The notes under the pieces were generated by a model that saw nothing but the letters and a program-made list of their open reading frames with translations, was not told the DNA's origin and did no database searches. Below are positions 15,263 through 22,064 of a DNA stretch of 35,052 nt, in pieces (position 1 is the first letter of the stretch; every line of letters begins with the position of its first letter). Origin of the DNA: a virus; IMG/VR virus record IMGVR_UViG_3300036046_000026, positions 1 to 35,052 of that record. One strand, 5' to 3'. The translations under genes were made by a program, and so were the position numbers.

Positions 15263-15507
15263 TGGACGACGACTTCAACAACGAGCCGTTGCGGGTGCCG
15301 ATTGGCTGCCGCAACGGCCTGCTGGCGAGCATGGTGCTGTGGGCGTTTATCGCCCTGGTGTTCCTCTTCGCCATCAAGACCTGGGCGGACACGCCCATCG
15401 TGTACAAGTCCTGGGAGACGCAGCAGTGTGTGCGGGTCGACGATCCGGCCGGTGAGCATGATTGCGGCAACCTTCCTGACAAGTACGAGCTCGAATGGCT
15501 GCAGTGA
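15262..15507 (+). CDS. Small membrane-anchored protein
   Basis: 81 residues; ATG overlaps the SprT-like stop (TGATG). One clear hydrophobic segment (about residues 20-38, LLASMVLWAFIALVFLFAI) lies between a short acidic N-terminus and a C-terminal domain with two Cys (TQQCVRVDDPAGEHDCGN) that could form a disulfide outside the membrane. No family recognised. Confidence 0.65.
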   Translation: MDDDFNNEPLRVPIGCRNGLLASMVLWAFIALVFLFAIKTWADTPIVYKSWETQQCVRVDDPAGEHDCGNLPDKYELEWLQ

Positions 15508-15519
15508 AGGAGGTGCCGT

Positions 15520-15702
15520 GTGAAGAAGCTGTCAATCATCATGGAGCGCGAAGACGCCAAGGAGACCAAGGGGTGCCATCGGTACCGCGCGGTCGGTGGC
15601 GACGCGGGTGTGACCACGCTCTACATCCAGAAGGTCCACGTGGGCGAGCGGGCGACCATGCCCAAGCGCACCCACGTGACGGTGGAGGAAAGCGGTCAGT
15701 GA
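15520..15702 (+). CDS. Small hypothetical protein
   Basis: 60 residues from GTG 15520, preceded by AAGGAGGTGCC (strong ribosome-binding site). Beta-rich composition (KLSIIMEREDAKETKGCHRY; TTLYIQKVHVG; HVTVEES) resembles small phage proteins with an E-x-K-x-x-x-x-Y...GTLYIQK core found in several phages. Function unknown. Confidence 0.6.
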   Translation: MKKLSIIMEREDAKETKGCHRYRAVGGDAGVTTLYIQKVHVGERATMPKRTHVTVEESGQ

Positions 15703-15971
15703 GCGCCTTCGCTTCCTGGGCTCCCCCGCGTCGGGAGGCAAAGGCTGCAGCCGGGGACAAGCCCAGGGAGCAGCTGCCTCCCTGGGCCCCCGGCGACCCG
15801 CTTCATGAACATGAGGTGGTCGAGGTGTACCGGAGAGCTTTTGGCCGTCCGGTGCCCCACCATCTGGACAGGCGGACGCTGCACATTCACCTCATCGCGG
15901 TGATGGGCGAGCTCGCCTTCGACTTCGAGATCAACCGCCTGCGCGGCCATGCGTGGGAGCAGGCGGCTTGA
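15699..15971 (+). CDS. Small hypothetical protein
   Basis: 90 residues; GTG overlaps the previous stop (GTGA). A Pro/Ala-rich N-terminus is followed by a predicted helical region (VVEVYRRAFGRPVPHH; RTLHIHLIAVMGELAFDFEI). No family recognised. It overlaps the next TTG start by four bases, continuing a translationally coupled chain. Confidence 0.55.
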   Translation: MSAFASWAPPRREAKAAAGDKPREQLPPWAPGDPLHEHEVVEVYRRAFGRPVPHHLDRRTLHIHLIAVMGELAFDFEINRLRGHAWEQAA

Positions 15972-16150
15972 CTGAGATTGGCTGGCTGAACCTCTACCTG
16001 GTGTTCGGTCTGCTGAACGGGGAGCTCGCTATCGTGGCGACACGACAGAAGGGCTCTCGATTGCGGGGACGGGCGTATGTGGTGCTCGTCCTGTTGTGGC
16101 CGGGCTTGCTCCTGCTGGGGCTGGTCGCGGTGATCAAGAAAGGGAAGTAG
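15968..16150 (+). CDS. Small two-span membrane protein
   Basis: 60 residues from TTG 15968 (GGGAG eight bases upstream); GTG 15953 is an alternative. Two hydrophobic segments (about residues 5-22 and 36-55) flank a basic loop RQKGSRLRGR, and the tail ends KKGK. The topology is holin-like in general shape, but there is no lysis context here and no family is recognised. Confidence 0.55.
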   Translation: MTEIGWLNLYLVFGLLNGELAIVATRQKGSRLRGRAYVVLVLLWPGLLLLGLVAVIKKGK

Positions 16151-16151
16151 A

Positions 16152-16538
16152 ATGAACGATCAGAACACCAAGAAGGCTGTCAAGCTCGACGACGCGGAAG
16201 GCCTGGACTTTTGCCGCCAGCTTCGCGACCTGCGCCGTGACGCGCGCAAGGCCAGCGAAGAGCTCCACAAGCGGTTCGAGCAGGAAGCCGACGACATGAA
16301 CGCGGCCTTCGAGCGGCGCAGCAAGGAGCTCTGGGACAAGCTCTACGCCAAGGCCGGGATCGACCCCGAAGCCAACTGGACGGTCGACACCGAATACCTC
16401 GACGACCATGGCGTGGCCTTCGTCAAGGAAGACGAGCCGCACCAGCACGGCGGCATGCCCGCTGCTCTGGCGCAGCTGTTCGGCGGGGCGAACGTCCAGC
16501 TGGTCGAAGAGCCGGTCGAAGAGCCGACGCTCAACTAA
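16152..16538 (+). CDS. Hypothetical coiled protein
   Basis: 128 residues; ATG follows AGAAAGGGAAGTAG. The N-terminal 70 residues are highly charged and helical (RQLRDLRRDARKASEELHKR; AAFERRSKELWDKLYAKAGI), probably coiled coil. The C-terminus is acidic with a VEEPVEEP repeat. No family recognised. Confidence 0.65.
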   Translation: MNDQNTKKAVKLDDAEGLDFCRQLRDLRRDARKASEELHKRFEQEADDMNAAFERRSKELWDKLYAKAGIDPEANWTVDTEYLDDHGVAFVKEDEPHQHGGMPAALAQLFGGANVQLVEEPVEEPTLN

Positions 16539-16548
16539 CCACCACTTC

Positions 16549-16616
16549 GCGGAGGGGCAGCCGGGGGAGCGTCAATCGCCCCAGGGCCACACGTCCCGGC
16601 TGTCTCCGCAGGAGGG
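16549..16616 (+). promoter_or_regulatory. Two-part leader hairpin with adjacent ribosome-binding site
   Basis: GCGGAG (16549-16554) pairs with CTCCGC (16604-16609), and CAGCCGGG (16558-16565) pairs with CCCGGCTG (16595-16602); the internal loop is three bases on one side and one on the other. AGGAGGG (16610-16616) follows at once and serves the ATG at 16621. It lacks boxes A and B, so it is a different leader type, and has no U-run that would mark a terminator. Confidence 0.5.
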
Positions 16617-16620
16617 CTCC

Positions 16621-17184
16621 ATGCTCAAGCGACTTCTCACCTTTCTCGGCTGGCTCGGCTGGGCCGAGCCCATCTACGGCAGCGGCCGCCATGGCGAGCG
16701 GACCCTCTACCTGGCGCGCGTTCCCCTCACCCCGATGACCCCCTGGGGACAGCTGCTCTGGCACGTGTTCTACCGGGGCGATGAGGACCCCGACCCGCAC
16801 GATCACCCCTGGCGCTTCTGGACCTTCCCGCTGCAGACCTATCTCGAAGAGGTGCTGCAACACGATGGTACGATCACCATCAACGCGGTCCAACGCTGGC
16901 GCTGGCACTTCCGCGACTTCACCTACACCCACCGCGTGATCGGCCCTGTGAAGCACGGCGCGTGGCCGCTCCACACGCTGGTCTGGCGCGGGCCCTACAT
17001 CAAGGGCCGCCGCTGGGGCTTCTGGGTGAAGAGCAACAACCCGGTGCTGGAGCACATCGGCTGGTACATCCAGTCCAACCCCTGCACCAGCATGCGCGAC
17101 ACCAATCACCTGAGCGACCGCTGGCGCATGAAGGTGCCATGGCGGACCTACCTGTACGGCGAAGAGCAAAAGGAGCCCCTGTGA
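16621..17184 (+). CDS. Hypothetical protein with HDHPW motif (cupin-like)
   Basis: 187 residues; ATG 16621 just after AGGAGGG. The segment DPDPHDHPWRFWTFPLQTYL, a later RHFRDFTYTHRV-like His box (WHFRDFTYTHRV) and TLVWRGPYIKGRRWGFW resemble a recurrent phage family with a cupin-like His-x-His-Pro arrangement. His residues may bind metal. No activity is known to me. The gene is translationally coupled to the next (stop TGA overlaps ATG). Confidence 0.6.
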   Translation: MLKRLLTFLGWLGWAEPIYGSGRHGERTLYLARVPLTPMTPWGQLLWHVFYRGDEDPDPHDHPWRFWTFPLQTYLEEVLQHDGTITINAVQRWRWHFRDFTYTHRVIGPVKHGAWPLHTLVWRGPYIKGRRWGFWVKSNNPVLEHIGWYIQSNPCTSMRDTNHLSDRWRMKVPWRTYLYGEEQKEPL

Positions 17185-17546
17185 TGGCGAAGACGACGTT
17201 GAGGCAGCAGCTGGAGCAGGCCCAGGCCGAGCTCCAGGGCGCGCTGCAGAAGCTCACCCTGGCGCAGAGCGAGGCCAAGGCGAGCAGGGAAACCGCCGAC
17301 CGGCTGGCGACCGAGGTCAACGAGCTTCGGGACCAGCTGATGGAGGTCACGCTCGATCGCGAGAACATGCGGGGCTACCTGATGCGCGCAGCCGAAGACG
17401 AGCCTCAGCCGCCCATCGTCCCCACCCCGGAGCGCCGTTACGCCTCTGGGCCCGCCAACAGCATCGACTACAGCTACCAGGACTTCGACAGCCGCCATGG
17501 CTACCGGAGCTCGAACGAGCGCCCCAGGCGCTGGTACCACCGCTAG
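17184..17546 (+). CDS. Coiled-coil hypothetical protein
   Basis: 120 residues; ATG overlaps the upstream stop, with AAAAGGAG before it. Residues 5-65 form a long predicted coiled coil (LRQQLEQAQAELQGALQKLT onward). The C-terminal half is Tyr/Arg/Ser-rich and probably disordered (YSYQDFDSRHGYRSS). No family recognised. Confidence 0.65.
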   Translation: MAKTTLRQQLEQAQAELQGALQKLTLAQSEAKASRETADRLATEVNELRDQLMEVTLDRENMRGYLMRAAEDEPQPPIVPTPERRYASGPANSIDYSYQDFDSRHGYRSSNERPRRWYHR

Positions 17547-17559
17547 AAAGGGAGCACCT

Positions 17560-18810
17560 ATGATCATCAGTTTCCAGAACGACGGCGAGATTGACATGCG
17601 CGCCGTCACCACGATCGGCATCAGCGCCAAGGAGGGCGACAGCCCCATTGGCTACTTCGGCTCTGGGCTCAAGTACGCCATCAGCGTGATCCTGCGCAGC
17701 GGCGGCTCCATCACCGTCTGGTCTGGCCTGCACCGTTACGTGTTCGCCAAGGCTCCGGTGAAGGTGCGCGACCAGGAGTTCGAGGTCATCACCATGACCG
17801 AGTACGGACCCGGCTGTGAGGTCGGCCGGGAGCCGCGCGAGCTCGGCTTCACCACCCGCCTGGGCATCAATTGGGAAGGCTGGCAGGCCTTCCGGGAGCT
17901 CTACTGTAACACGATCGACGAGCACGGCGAAACGATCATGGACCGGGAGGGTCACAGGCCCAGGGAGGGCGCGACCACCATCCATGTGCAGGGCGTGGTC
18001 GACATCGAGAACGCCTACACCAACCGGGGCGGCATCGTGCTCACCAAGGAGCCTGACTACCGGCTGGAGGGCGTCGATGTGCACCCTGGCGAGAGCAATC
18101 ACGTGTACTACCGGGGCATCCTGGCGGCTGAGCTCCAGCAGCAGGCCTGCTTCTGCTACAACGTGCTCACCCCGCTCGTGCTGACCGAAGACCGGACGAT
18201 CAAGTTCCCACACCTGGCACACCAGGCCATCGCCCGCTCGATCATCCGCTGCGAAGACCCTCGCTTCCTCAAGCAGTGGCTCACCTCAGCGCGCGACAGC
18301 TTCGAGCACAAGCTCGATCTGGCCTGTACCGGGGAGCGGCCGTCCAAGGCCTTCTTGGACGCGGCCGAAGAGGTGGCGCGCGCCGTCGAGCTCCCCTGCA
18401 ACCTGGCGGTCCAGGGCCTGCTCGCTCGCTACCGGGAGGCCCCGGCCGTCCAGCCTGCGAAGCTGACCCCGGCTCAGGAGCGCCAGCTGGAAGAGGCCAA
18501 GGCGATCGTTCACGCCATGGGCTACGACATCAACAAGAGCCCGCTCATCATCGTCGAGCACCTTGGGGTCGGCCGCCTGGGCACCGTGCTCAACAAGGCG
18601 ATCGTACTCAGCAAGCGGTGCTTCGACATGGGCGTGAAGACCGTGGCCGGGACGCTGATGGAAGAGCACCTTCACCTAGAGTACGGCTTCCAGGACAACA
18701 GCCGCGACTTCCAGAATTACCTGATCGACCGGCTGGTAACGCTGGCGGTCGACGGGGTCGGCGCGGTCGGTACCGCCGCGCGGGTGTTCGATGACGAGCC
18801 CGCATTTTAA
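17560..18810 (+). CDS. GHKL-like ATP-binding protein with C-terminal metal-site-like motif
   Basis: 416 residues; ATG 17560 after AGAAAGGGAG. The N-terminus FQNDGEIDMRAVTTIGISAK and PIGYFGSGLKYAISVILRSG match a phage group annotated as ATP-binding (GHKL/HATPase-like: GxFGxGLK box). Near the C-terminus, TLMEEHLHLEYGFQDNSRDF resembles a His/Glu metal-binding motif followed by the D-x-SRDFQ seen in the same group. An ATPase plus peptidase-like arrangement would be unusual, and the role in infection is unknown. It is the largest gene of the accessory region. Confidence 0.65.
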   Translation: MIISFQNDGEIDMRAVTTIGISAKEGDSPIGYFGSGLKYAISVILRSGGSITVWSGLHRYVFAKAPVKVRDQEFEVITMTEYGPGCEVGREPRELGFTTRLGINWEGWQAFRELYCNTIDEHGETIMDREGHRPREGATTIHVQGVVDIENAYTNRGGIVLTKEPDYRLEGVDVHPGESNHVYYRGILAAELQQQACFCYNVLTPLVLTEDRTIKFPHLAHQAIARSIIRCEDPRFLKQWLTSARDSFEHKLDLACTGERPSKAFLDAAEEVARAVELPCNLAVQGLLARYREAPAVQPAKLTPAQERQLEEAKAIVHAMGYDINKSPLIIVEHLGVGRLGTVLNKAIVLSKRCFDMGVKTVAGTLMEEHLHLEYGFQDNSRDFQNYLIDRLVTLAVDGVGAVGTAARVFDDEPAF

Positions 18811-18845
18811 CCACGAGAGGTAACGCTTTCTTAACGAATATCAGC

Positions 18846-18877
18846 CATGGTGGTCTTCAGAAAAGGAGACCACCATG
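18846..18877 (+). promoter_or_regulatory. Leader element copy 5: start-codon-occluding hairpin
   Basis: CATGGTGGTCT (18846-18856) and AGACCACCATG (18867-18877) are perfect 11-bp reverse complements. The 10-base loop TCAGAAAAGG carries most of box B, and the start codon ATG (18875) is the last three bases of the stem. GGTCTTCAG here looks like box A fused to box B. As RNA this would hide the start codon and show the ribosome-binding site in the loop. Confidence 0.65.
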
Positions 18878-19063
18878 TACGCTGAAATGTCCTACTTCGA
18901 CGGCTATCACTTCTCGCACATCGCTGCGCATGAAGAGCACCAGCGCCTGCAGCGCATTGCCAAGCAGTGCCGCCAGGCTCACGAGCGTCGCCAGCGCGGC
19001 CGCCGCAACGGCAGCCGGTTCGCCGACGCGGGCCGCCGCCACCTCACCCTAGTCCATGGCTGA
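18875..19063 (+). CDS. Small basic His-rich protein
   Basis: 62 residues; ATG sits in the 3' arm of an 11-bp hairpin. The N-terminus is aromatic and His-rich (MYAEMSYFDGYHFSHIAAHE), and the rest is strongly basic (ERRQRGRRNG), suggesting nucleic-acid binding. No family recognised. It is followed directly by the structured RNA region at 19063-19139. Confidence 0.6.
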   Translation: MYAEMSYFDGYHFSHIAAHEEHQRLQRIAKQCRQAHERRQRGRRNGSRFADAGRRHLTLVHG

Positions 19064-19139
19064 CTTTTCAGAAAGTGCGATGGACTGGAACCTGCGCGTT
19101 CCGGCCGCGTTTAGGCGGCGAGGGCAGAAGACAACCCTC
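19063..19139 (+). ncRNA. Stack of stem-loops with anti-box-A loop (candidate regulatory RNA or leader)
   Basis: Four small hairpins follow one another: ACTTT-TCAG-AAAGT (19063-19076), GGAAC-CTGCGC-GTTCC (19087-19102), GCCGC-GTTTAG-GCGGC (19104-19119) and GAGGG-CAGAAGACAA-CCCTC (19120-19139). The last loop is the exact reverse complement of box A (TTGTCTTCTG). The last three hairpins are separated by at most one base, which suggests stacking. It could be a 5' leader of the gene at 19165 or a separate small RNA acting on box A leaders; no promoter is identified. Confidence 0.45.
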
Positions 19140-19164
19140 GTACGTTAGAAATGGAGTGAGAAAC

Positions 19165-19356
19165 ATGCAGACCAAGACCAAGCAGGAGACCGCTCTCCAG
19201 ATGCTCAAGCGCAAGAGTGGCGCGACCGTCGAGCAGCTGGCCGAGCGCCTGGAGCTCTCCAGCACCAAGGCCGCACGTGGCGTCATCGACCGCCTGCGTG
19301 CCAAGGGCACCAAGATCGAGAACATCGGCGACCACCGCTTCAAGCTCGCTGCATAA
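19165..19356 (+). CDS. Small winged-helix DNA-binding protein
   Basis: 63 residues; ATG 19165 with GGAG nine bases upstream. The pattern TALQMLKRKSGATVEQLAER (QETALQML... GATVEQLAERL), AARGVIDRLRAKGT and IENIGDHRFKL is that of a minimal winged helix, close to DUF3489-type units. Likely a transcription regulator or nucleoid-type DNA binder. It is followed by a good intrinsic terminator, so this short transcript probably ends at once, with the hairpin stack as its leader. Confidence 0.65.
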   Translation: MQTKTKQETALQMLKRKSGATVEQLAERLELSSTKAARGVIDRLRAKGTKIENIGDHRFKLAA

Positions 19357-19381
19357 GGCGACCGTGAAGCGGGGGAGACAG

Positions 19382-19416
19382 AGCCCCGGTCCCTCACTCC
19401 AGGGGCCGGGGCTTTT
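19382..19416 (+). terminator. Intrinsic (Rho-independent) terminator
   Basis: AGCCCCGG (19382-19389) pairs with CCGGGGCT (19406-19413), extended by CCCT/AGGG (19391-19394 / 19401-19404) around a six-base loop, and followed by TTT. It lies 26 bases after the stop of the winged-helix gene. It is the only clear stem plus U-run I see in the window. Confidence 0.75.
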
Positions 19417-19426
19417 GGTGATTGCG

Positions 19427-19467
19427 TTGTCTTCACCTCAAGGGCCATCCTGCCAGCAGAAAGGGAG
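19427..19467 (+). promoter_or_regulatory. Leader element copy 6 (degenerate)
   Basis: Partial box A TTGTCTTC (19427-19434), preceded by GATTGCG as at copy 7, and a box B variant CAGAAAGGGAG (19457-19467) just before ATG 19473. A central hairpin is not evident. It begins ten bases after the terminator, so a new transcript probably starts near here. Confidence 0.45.
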
Positions 19468-19472
19468 CTACA

Positions 19473-19913
19473 ATGAGCCATGATCCAGAACCTTCCCGCG
19501 ACTACCGCGCCTTCGAGGCCGGGGTGCGGGCCGCCTTCAACACCATGGGGCCGCCGCCCTGCTTCTCGGTCAGGGACGACGTAGTCGAGCGCCTGTACCA
19601 CGAGCACCAAGACAAGTTCGACGCCTCTCGCCTCTACTACGAGGCCCACCTGACCGTGGAGCCAGGTGAGGGCACCTTCGACGACTTCCGCGACACGTTC
19701 CAGAGCGACAGCTGGCGGGTTAGTGCCTTCGCCGAAGACGACGTGGACCAGATCGTCGGCAAGTGGTTCATCACGAGCCGGGCGACCAGCCAGGCGCAGA
19801 TGATCAAGATGGTGCGCGACATGCGCGCCGACCTGGAGGTCAATGGCCTCACCGTGCTCCGGTCGAAGATCGAAGACACGCTGCTCGACACCAAGCATGG
19901 AGACGACCTTTGA
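19473..19913 (+). CDS. Hypothetical protein
   Basis: 146 residues; ATG 19473 after AGAAAGGGAG. Mixed helical protein with Asp/Glu-rich segments (VEPGEGTFDDFRDTF; AEDDVDQIVGKWFI). No family recognised. Its end overlaps the next TTG start, so the two are coupled. Confidence 0.65.
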   Translation: MSHDPEPSRDYRAFEAGVRAAFNTMGPPPCFSVRDDVVERLYHEHQDKFDASRLYYEAHLTVEPGEGTFDDFRDTFQSDSWRVSAFAEDDVDQIVGKWFITSRATSQAQMIKMVRDMRADLEVNGLTVLRSKIEDTLLDTKHGDDL

Positions 19914-20200
19914 GCGGTCCCGACCACAGCGCCCTCCTGGGCAAGACCAATCGCGAGCTCCGGATGATGGCTGGGGACGCCACCCACCAGCACTACAAGG
20001 GCGGCCTCTACCGGCTGCTGGGGCCGCACCGTGACAGCGAGACCGGCGAAGAGGTCAAGGCCCCCGACGGCTCGGCCTACCTGATCTACGAGCATTGCTA
20101 CCCGCATGCGCGCGAGCTCTGGCGGCGGCCTGCCTCCGAATTCTACGAGGATGTGCGGGTCGACGGCAAGACCGTGCCCCGGTTCCGGGAGCTCCGGTGA
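19910..20200 (+). CDS. DUF1653-like protein
   Basis: 96 residues from TTG 19910 (TTGA overlap, GGAG about ten bases upstream). The C-terminal two-thirds show the DUF1653 pattern: HYKGGLYRLLGPHRDSETGE, then YLIYEH, ARELWRRPASEFYEDV and VPRFRELR. DUF1653 is a small beta-rich domain of unknown activity widespread in bacteria and phages. An N-terminal extension (LLGKTNRELRMMAGDATH) is present. Confidence 0.7.
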   Translation: MSGPDHSALLGKTNRELRMMAGDATHQHYKGGLYRLLGPHRDSETGEEVKAPDGSAYLIYEHCYPHARELWRRPASEFYEDVRVDGKTVPRFRELR

Positions 20201-20526
20201 TCTGGCCCCCGCAAGGCGCGGTGGTCCACGACCAGGTGGTGGACGGCTGGCACCAGGAACAGGACGATGACCGCGACGATGACGTGGTCAAGATTTGGCA
20301 CGAGGCGGTCCATGAAGATGGCCGCCGCGTAACCCTCGACTGGTCTCCCTACAACAACATCTCACCTAGGTGCTTCGAGCTCTTCGTCCGCCTGGGCTTC
20401 CCGACCCGCTCTGCTGTGGGCTCCTTGGGCCCATTGAACGAGGCCGACCTCAACAGGCTGCTGGAGGAAGCTCAGGAGCGCGCGGAGCGCCGGTACAATC
20501 AGGCTCTGAACGAGGCGACAGAATAG
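20197..20526 (+). CDS. Hypothetical protein
   Basis: 109 residues from GTG 20197 (GTGA overlap with the DUF1653 gene). A very acidic patch (HQEQDDDRDDDVVKIW) precedes a TLDWSPYNNISPRCFELFVR segment and a helical C-terminus. No family recognised. It is followed by leader copy 7. Confidence 0.6.
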   Translation: MIWPPQGAVVHDQVVDGWHQEQDDDRDDDVVKIWHEAVHEDGRRVTLDWSPYNNISPRCFELFVRLGFPTRSAVGSLGPLNEADLNRLLEEAQERAERRYNQALNEATE

Positions 20527-20534
20527 GGATTGCG

Positions 20535-20582
20535 TTGTCTTCTGCTCTGGGGCATGGGAGCTCCAGAGCCACAGAAAAGGAG
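20535..20582 (+). promoter_or_regulatory. Leader element copy 7
   Basis: Box A TTGTCTTCTG (20535-20544), hairpin GCTCTGG (20544-20550) / CCAGAGC (20563-20569), box B AGAAAAGGAG (20573-20582). The outer TTCTG/CAGAA pairing of boxes A and B would close the hairpin with a short bulge. Ribosome-binding site for ATG 20592. Confidence 0.65.
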
Positions 20583-20591
20583 TACTGAGAC

Positions 20592-21134
20592 ATGGCACGT
20601 GAACGCGGTGAACGCGCGAAGCCGGTGACCGGCACGATCGATGGGGCCTTCGAGGAAGGCAAGGACGAGGCCATCTGCCTCAAGGACGAGATCGTCGAGT
20701 GGAAGGACAACATGGAGGCCAACTCCATGGAGGCCATGCCGAAGTACGATGAGGTCAGCGAAGCCGCCGATGCTCTCGAGAGCGGCACCGACAGTCTCGA
20801 AAGCCTGGAGGTACCTGAGTGCCTGCAGGGCGTCGAGGTGACCTACACCGTCGACACTCGGCGCAAGGCCCAGAGCCGCAACGGCCGCATGGGCAACGCC
20901 CTCAGCGCGCTCGACGCGGCCAAGGCCGGTGCCGAAGCCTGGCTGGAGGACAACGAAGAGCTCGAATTCATCCCCGAAGACGAGCGCGACCCCGAAGAAA
21001 CCGACATGACCTATCCCACCGAGGAAGAGGTCAGCGAGCGCGAAGAGCAGCGGTCGGCTGTCGAGGAATTCATCAACGAGCTTGAGAACGCCTACGGCGA
21101 GCTCGAAGGCGTCAACTTTCCGGGGATGTACTGA
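20592..21134 (+). CDS. Acidic hypothetical protein
   Basis: 180 residues with about 50 Asp/Glu, concentrated in the C-terminal 70 residues (EDNEELEFIPEDERDPEETD; PTEEEVSEREEQRS). The N-terminus is more basic. No family recognised. Strongly acidic small phage proteins can act as DNA mimics, inhibitors or chaperone-like factors, but nothing here shows which. It starts a run of coupled genes (stop TGA overlaps next ATG). Confidence 0.65.
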   Translation: MARERGERAKPVTGTIDGAFEEGKDEAICLKDEIVEWKDNMEANSMEAMPKYDEVSEAADALESGTDSLESLEVPECLQGVEVTYTVDTRRKAQSRNGRMGNALSALDAAKAGAEAWLEDNEELEFIPEDERDPEETDMTYPTEEEVSEREEQRSAVEEFINELENAYGELEGVNFPGMY

Positions 21135-21577
21135 TGGCTGACCGTCTGCCTGAGCATGTGCTCAACGACCTGAGGGACGCGCGCTCCAGCGCCGCCCTCG
21201 AACGCGCCAGCTTCGAAGGGGTGGGCAAGACCAAGGGTATGCAGGTCATCGTCCGCATCCCCTACGAAGACGGGGAGGTGCACGAGACCGTGTTCGACGG
21301 CTCGGTCACCGACTTCATCCGGGACCGGGTGCGGCTGCACCATGGCTCTTGGATCATCGGCCCCATCGACCGCATCCTGGCCTGGTCGCAGTCGACCGAC
21401 GACGGCTCGATGAACGAGTACGACATTCTCAACCGGCTGCGCAGCAAGTGGCCCAACCCGGCCGTGCTGGAGGAAGCGCACAAGGAGATCAGCGAGCTCC
21501 GGAGCCGCAATGCCGAGCTCGAAGACTTCAAGCGCAAGACGCAGGCCGCGCTCAAGAACCTGGGCGAAGACGCATGA
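21134..21577 (+). CDS. Hypothetical protein with C-terminal coiled coil
   Basis: 147 residues; TGATG overlap. The N-terminal region is beta-rich (KGMQVIVRIPYEDGEVHETV; VTDFIRDRVRLHHGSWIIGP). The last 40 residues form a predicted coiled coil (EEAHKEISELRSRNAELEDF). No family recognised. Confidence 0.6.
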   Translation: MADRLPEHVLNDLRDARSSAALERASFEGVGKTKGMQVIVRIPYEDGEVHETVFDGSVTDFIRDRVRLHHGSWIIGPIDRILAWSQSTDDGSMNEYDILNRLRSKWPNPAVLEEAHKEISELRSRNAELEDFKRKTQAALKNLGEDA

Positions 21578-21846
21578 GCCGCCTGGGGCCCCACCTCGAC
21601 GGCTTCCGGCGCGCGGTCGACATCTGGACGCAGACCTGCGGACGCAGCGCGAAGCCCATCGCCTACCTGGGCCACAAGACCTTCGTGGAGGTGCTGAGCG
21701 AGGCGCGCGAAGGCTACGCAGACTACCGGCACGACCCCAAGGGCGGCCGGGGCCGCTGGAAGATCATGGGCGTCCCGGTCTACCGGGTCGACGCCGACCA
21801 CCACTGCCACATCACTGACCACCCCAACCCGGAGATTGACGCATGA
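21574..21846 (+). CDS. Hypothetical protein
   Basis: 90 residues; ATGA overlap with the upstream stop. A helical N-terminus (DGFRRAVDIWTQTCGRSAKP) is followed by a short beta-rich end with many His/Asp (VYRVDADHHCHITDHPNPEI), which could bind metal. No family recognised. Confidence 0.55.
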   Translation: MSRLGPHLDGFRRAVDIWTQTCGRSAKPIAYLGHKTFVEVLSEAREGYADYRHDPKGGRGRWKIMGVPVYRVDADHHCHITDHPNPEIDA

Positions 21847-22064
21847 AGCTCTCGAAGAATGCCACCAAGGAACAGCGCCTGCAGGCGCATCGTACCAAGA
21901 TGCACAACAAGCGGGTCCGGCGCGAGCAGCGCCATCAGGAGTACCTGCGCAGCCGCCGTCACAAGGACGTGCAGCGGTGGGCGGCCTGGGTGCGCGCCAA
22001 CTGGCACAAGTCGATCTGGCCTGCAGCCAAGGTCGAGCGCCGTCGGGCTGCTGCCCATGGGTGA
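21843..22064 (+). CDS. Small highly basic protein
   Basis: 73 residues; ATGA overlap. About one-third Lys/Arg (KRVRREQRHQEYLRSRRHKD), suggesting nucleic-acid binding. Its end overlaps the start of the GcrA-like gene by eight bases. No family recognised. Confidence 0.6.
   Translation: MKLSKNATKEQRLQAHRTKMHNKRVRREQRHQEYLRSRRHKDVQRWAAWVRANWHKSIWPAAKVERRRAAAHG

Noticed and set aside
15968-16150. Holin
   Set aside because: Two spans and a basic tail fit the general shape, but there is no endolysin or spanin gene nearby and no family match.
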